This document shows positions 5,952 through 7,952 of a DNA stretch of 7,952 nucleotides, in pieces. Position 1 is the stretch's first letter; every line of letters starts with the position of its first letter. The position numbers were made by a program, and so were the translations under genes. The notes under the pieces were generated by a model. That model was not told where the DNA came from. It did not search any database and was given only the letters and a program-made list of their open reading frames with translations. This DNA comes from Solirubrobacteraceae bacterium (GTDB lineage: Bacteria > Actinomycetota > Thermoleophilia > Solirubrobacterales > Solirubrobacteraceae): contig JAICUS010000269.1 of assembly GCA_025935735.1 (NCBI GenBank), positions 1 through 7,952 on the forward strand. The letters are read 5' to 3'.

Positions 5952-7370
5952 GTGCGCGCGGCCATCGGGATCGACGTCGGGACCTCCGCGGTCAAGGCGC
6001 TCGCCGTGTCCGAGGACGGCGAGGTGCTGGCCCGGCGCGAGGTGCCCTACCCGCTCTCGACGCCGCGGCCGGGCTGGTCCGAGCAGAACCCGGACGACTG
6101 GTGGAAGGCCACGAAAGAGGCGCTGGACGGGCTCGCGGACGACGTCGCGGGCATCGGCCTGTCCGGGCAGATGCACGGCCTCGTCACGCTCGACGACGCC
6201 GAGAAGGTGATCCGCCCGGCGATCCTGTGGAACGACCAGCGGACGGGCGCGGAGTGCGCGGAGATCGAGGAGCGGGTGGGCTTCGACCGTCTCGTCTCGT
6301 TGACGGGCAACCGGGCGCTCACCGGCTTCACCGCGCCGAAGCTGCTGTGGCTGCGCCGGCACGAGCCGGAGGCCTACGGCCGGATCGCCCACGTGCTGCT
6401 GCCCAAGGACTACGTGCGGCTGCGGCTGACCGGCGAGCGGGCGATCGACGTCGCCGACGCCTCCGGGACGCTGCTGCTCGACGTCGCTCACCGGCGCTGG
6501 AGCGACGAGGTGGTCGACGCGCTCGAGCTGGACGCGGGGTGGCTGCCGCCCGTGCTGGAGTCGCCGGAGGTGTCGGGCCGCACGCCGCGCGGCGTGCCCG
6601 TGGCCGCGGGCGCGGGCGACCAGGCGGCGGGCGCGCTCGGCGTGGGCGTGGACCGGCCGGGACCGCTGTCGGTGGCGCTCGGCACCTCGGGCGTGGTGTT
6701 CGCCGCGCTGCCCGAGTTCGCCGCCGAGCCGCAGGCGCGCGTGCACGTGTTCTGCCACGCGGTGCCGCGCGCCTGGCACGCGATGGGCGTGATGCTCTCG
6801 GCGGCCGGCTCGCTGGCCTGGCTGCGCGGGATCACCGGCGGCGAGTTCGCCGAGCTGGTCGACGAGGCCGCGCGCTGGGAACCGGGCGCCGAGGGGCTGA
6901 CGTTCCTGCCCTACCTCACCGGCGAGCGCACGCCGCACGCCGACCCGGACGCCCGCGGCGCGTTCACCGGCCTGTCGATCCGCCACGACCGCGGCGCGCT
7001 CGTCCGCGCCGTGCTGGAGGGCGTGGCCTGCGGGCTGCGGGACTCGCTCGACCTCGTGGCCGGGCTGGGCTCAGACGCCCCGGAGCGCGGCCGCGCCTCG
7101 GGCGGCGGCGCGCGCAGCGAGCTGTGGCTGAAGATCGTCGCCTCCGTGCTCGAGCTGCCGCTGGAGCGGATCGCCGTCGAGGAGGGCGCGGCCTACGGTG
7201 CGGCGCTGCTCGGCGGCGTGGCCGGCGGGATGTGGGCGGACGTCCACGAGGCCGTGGCGGCCTGCGTGCGCACCCGCGACCTCGTCGAGCCGGTGCCCGA
7301 GTGGGTCGAGCCCTACCGCGAGCTCGTCGAGCGCTACCGCGCGCTCTATCCCGCGCTCTCCGGCGCCTGA
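5952..7370 (+). CDS. xylB: xylulokinase (FGGY-family carbohydrate kinase)
   Basis: The 472-residue enzyme phosphorylates D-xylulose with ATP to xylulose 5-phosphate, feeding the pentose phosphate pathway in the cytoplasm. It aligns by eye along its whole length with E. coli XylB (484 aa): N-terminal phosphate loop AIGIDVGTSAVKAL (4-17), SGQMHG (71-76) with the substrate-site Met-His, RPAILWNDQR (88-97), FGGY signature 1 GFTAPKLLWLRRH (125-137), LLPKDYVRLRLTGE (149-162), catalytic Asp223 in AGAGDQAAGA (219-228), LGTSGV (243-248), FLPYLTGERTPH (318-329) and SGGGARSELW (383-392). I use GTG 5952 because it puts IGIDVGTS where E. coli XylB has IGIDLGTS; the frame is open further upstream (GTG 5823) but with unrelated sequence. 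No xylose isomerase, XylR/ROK regulator or sugar ABC transporter is nearby in the window, so xylB stands alone here. FGGY kinases vary in sugar choice, but the XylB-type motifs are unusually complete. Confidence 0.95.
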   Translation: MRAAIGIDVGTSAVKALAVSEDGEVLARREVPYPLSTPRPGWSEQNPDDWWKATKEALDGLADDVAGIGLSGQMHGLVTLDDAEKVIRPAILWNDQRTGAECAEIEERVGFDRLVSLTGNRALTGFTAPKLLWLRRHEPEAYGRIAHVLLPKDYVRLRLTGERAIDVADASGTLLLDVAHRRWSDEVVDALELDAGWLPPVLESPEVSGRTPRGVPVAAGAGDQAAGALGVGVDRPGPLSVALGTSGVVFAALPEFAAEPQARVHVFCHAVPRAWHAMGVMLSAAGSLAWLRGITGGEFAELVDEAARWEPGAEGLTFLPYLTGERTPHADPDARGAFTGLSIRHDRGALVRAVLEGVACGLRDSLDLVAGLGSDAPERGRASGGGARSELWLKIVASVLELPLERIAVEEGAAYGAALLGGVAGGMWADVHEAVAACVRTRDLVEPVPEWVEPYRELVERYRALYPALSGA

Positions 7371-7375
7371 GCGCG

Positions 7376-7406
7376 GCGCCCGCAACGCGGTGGGCGTTGC
7401 GGACGC
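7376..7406. terminator. strong hairpin between convergent xylB and small membrane protein gene, likely bidirectional terminator
   Basis: A perfect 9-bp stem, CCGCAACGC (7380-7388) with GCGTTGCGG (7394-7402), closes a 5-nt loop. After one C/A mismatch it extends by three more pairs (7376-7378 with 7404-7406). It begins 9 nt after the xylB stop and lies just beyond the stop of the minus-strand gene, so it can serve both. There is no T-tract on either side, as is common in GC-rich actinobacteria; attenuation may depend on the stem alone. Confidence 0.65.
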
Positions 7407-7416
7407 GCCCGGCGTA

Positions 7417-7952
<536 letters not shown>

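Noticed and set aside
5700..6986. A 428-codon minus-strand open frame antisense to xylB and reaching into the protease gene
   Set aside because: Composition is shadow-like and there is no domain; the real minus-strand gene here is the metzincin in a different frame.

Overview
The DNA is very G+C-rich (about three quarters by eye), densely coded, with strong third-position GC bias. It holds eight protein genes and no RNA genes, insertion sequences, CRISPR arrays or phage genes that I can see. This and the protein content (Rv0858c/DapC-like aminotransferase, CysM-like synthase, short gaps, several genes that look leaderless) suggest an actinobacterial chromosome, possibly a soil lineage such as Thermoleophilia. 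The placement is inference; nothing here fixes the genus.

Layout. (1) Positions 1-743 (+) hold the C-terminal three quarters of a Gfo/Idh/MocA sugar-type dehydrogenase, cut by the window edge. (2) Positions 733-2172 (-) encode a type I Baeyer-Villiger monooxygenase, overlapping gene 1 tail to tail. A 48-bp A/T-enriched gap with an inverted repeat separates it from a divergent TetR-family regulator (2221-2784, +). That regulator is joined by an ATGA overlap to an MFS exporter (2781-4019, +). (3) Positions 3989-5146 (-) encode a class I aminotransferase and 5158-5811 (-) a secreted metzincin-type zinc protease. The aminotransferase converges on, and overlaps, the MFS gene by 31 bp. (4) A 140-bp divergent gap leads to a xylulokinase (5952-7370, +), followed by a strong hairpin. 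(5) A small His-rich single-pass membrane protein (7417-7704, -) is divergent from the start of a CysM-type cysteine synthase (7743 onward, +), which runs off the window.

How they work together. The clearest unit is monooxygenase / TetR / MFS: a divergent, probably ligand-responsive module for oxidising and exporting a small molecule. Its geometry resembles ethA-ethR of Mycobacterium tuberculosis, with a transporter added. The other genes look like general metabolism (xylulose phosphorylation, amino acid transamination, cysteine synthesis) with no obvious common pathway.

A recurrent regulatory pattern is a TANNNT hexamer ending 8-10 nt before the start codon of five genes, none with a Shine-Dalgarno sequence. 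This fits leaderless mRNAs. I do not see convincing evidence for a wholly new system. The least explained elements are the His-rich small membrane protein and the metzincin next to an aminotransferase.
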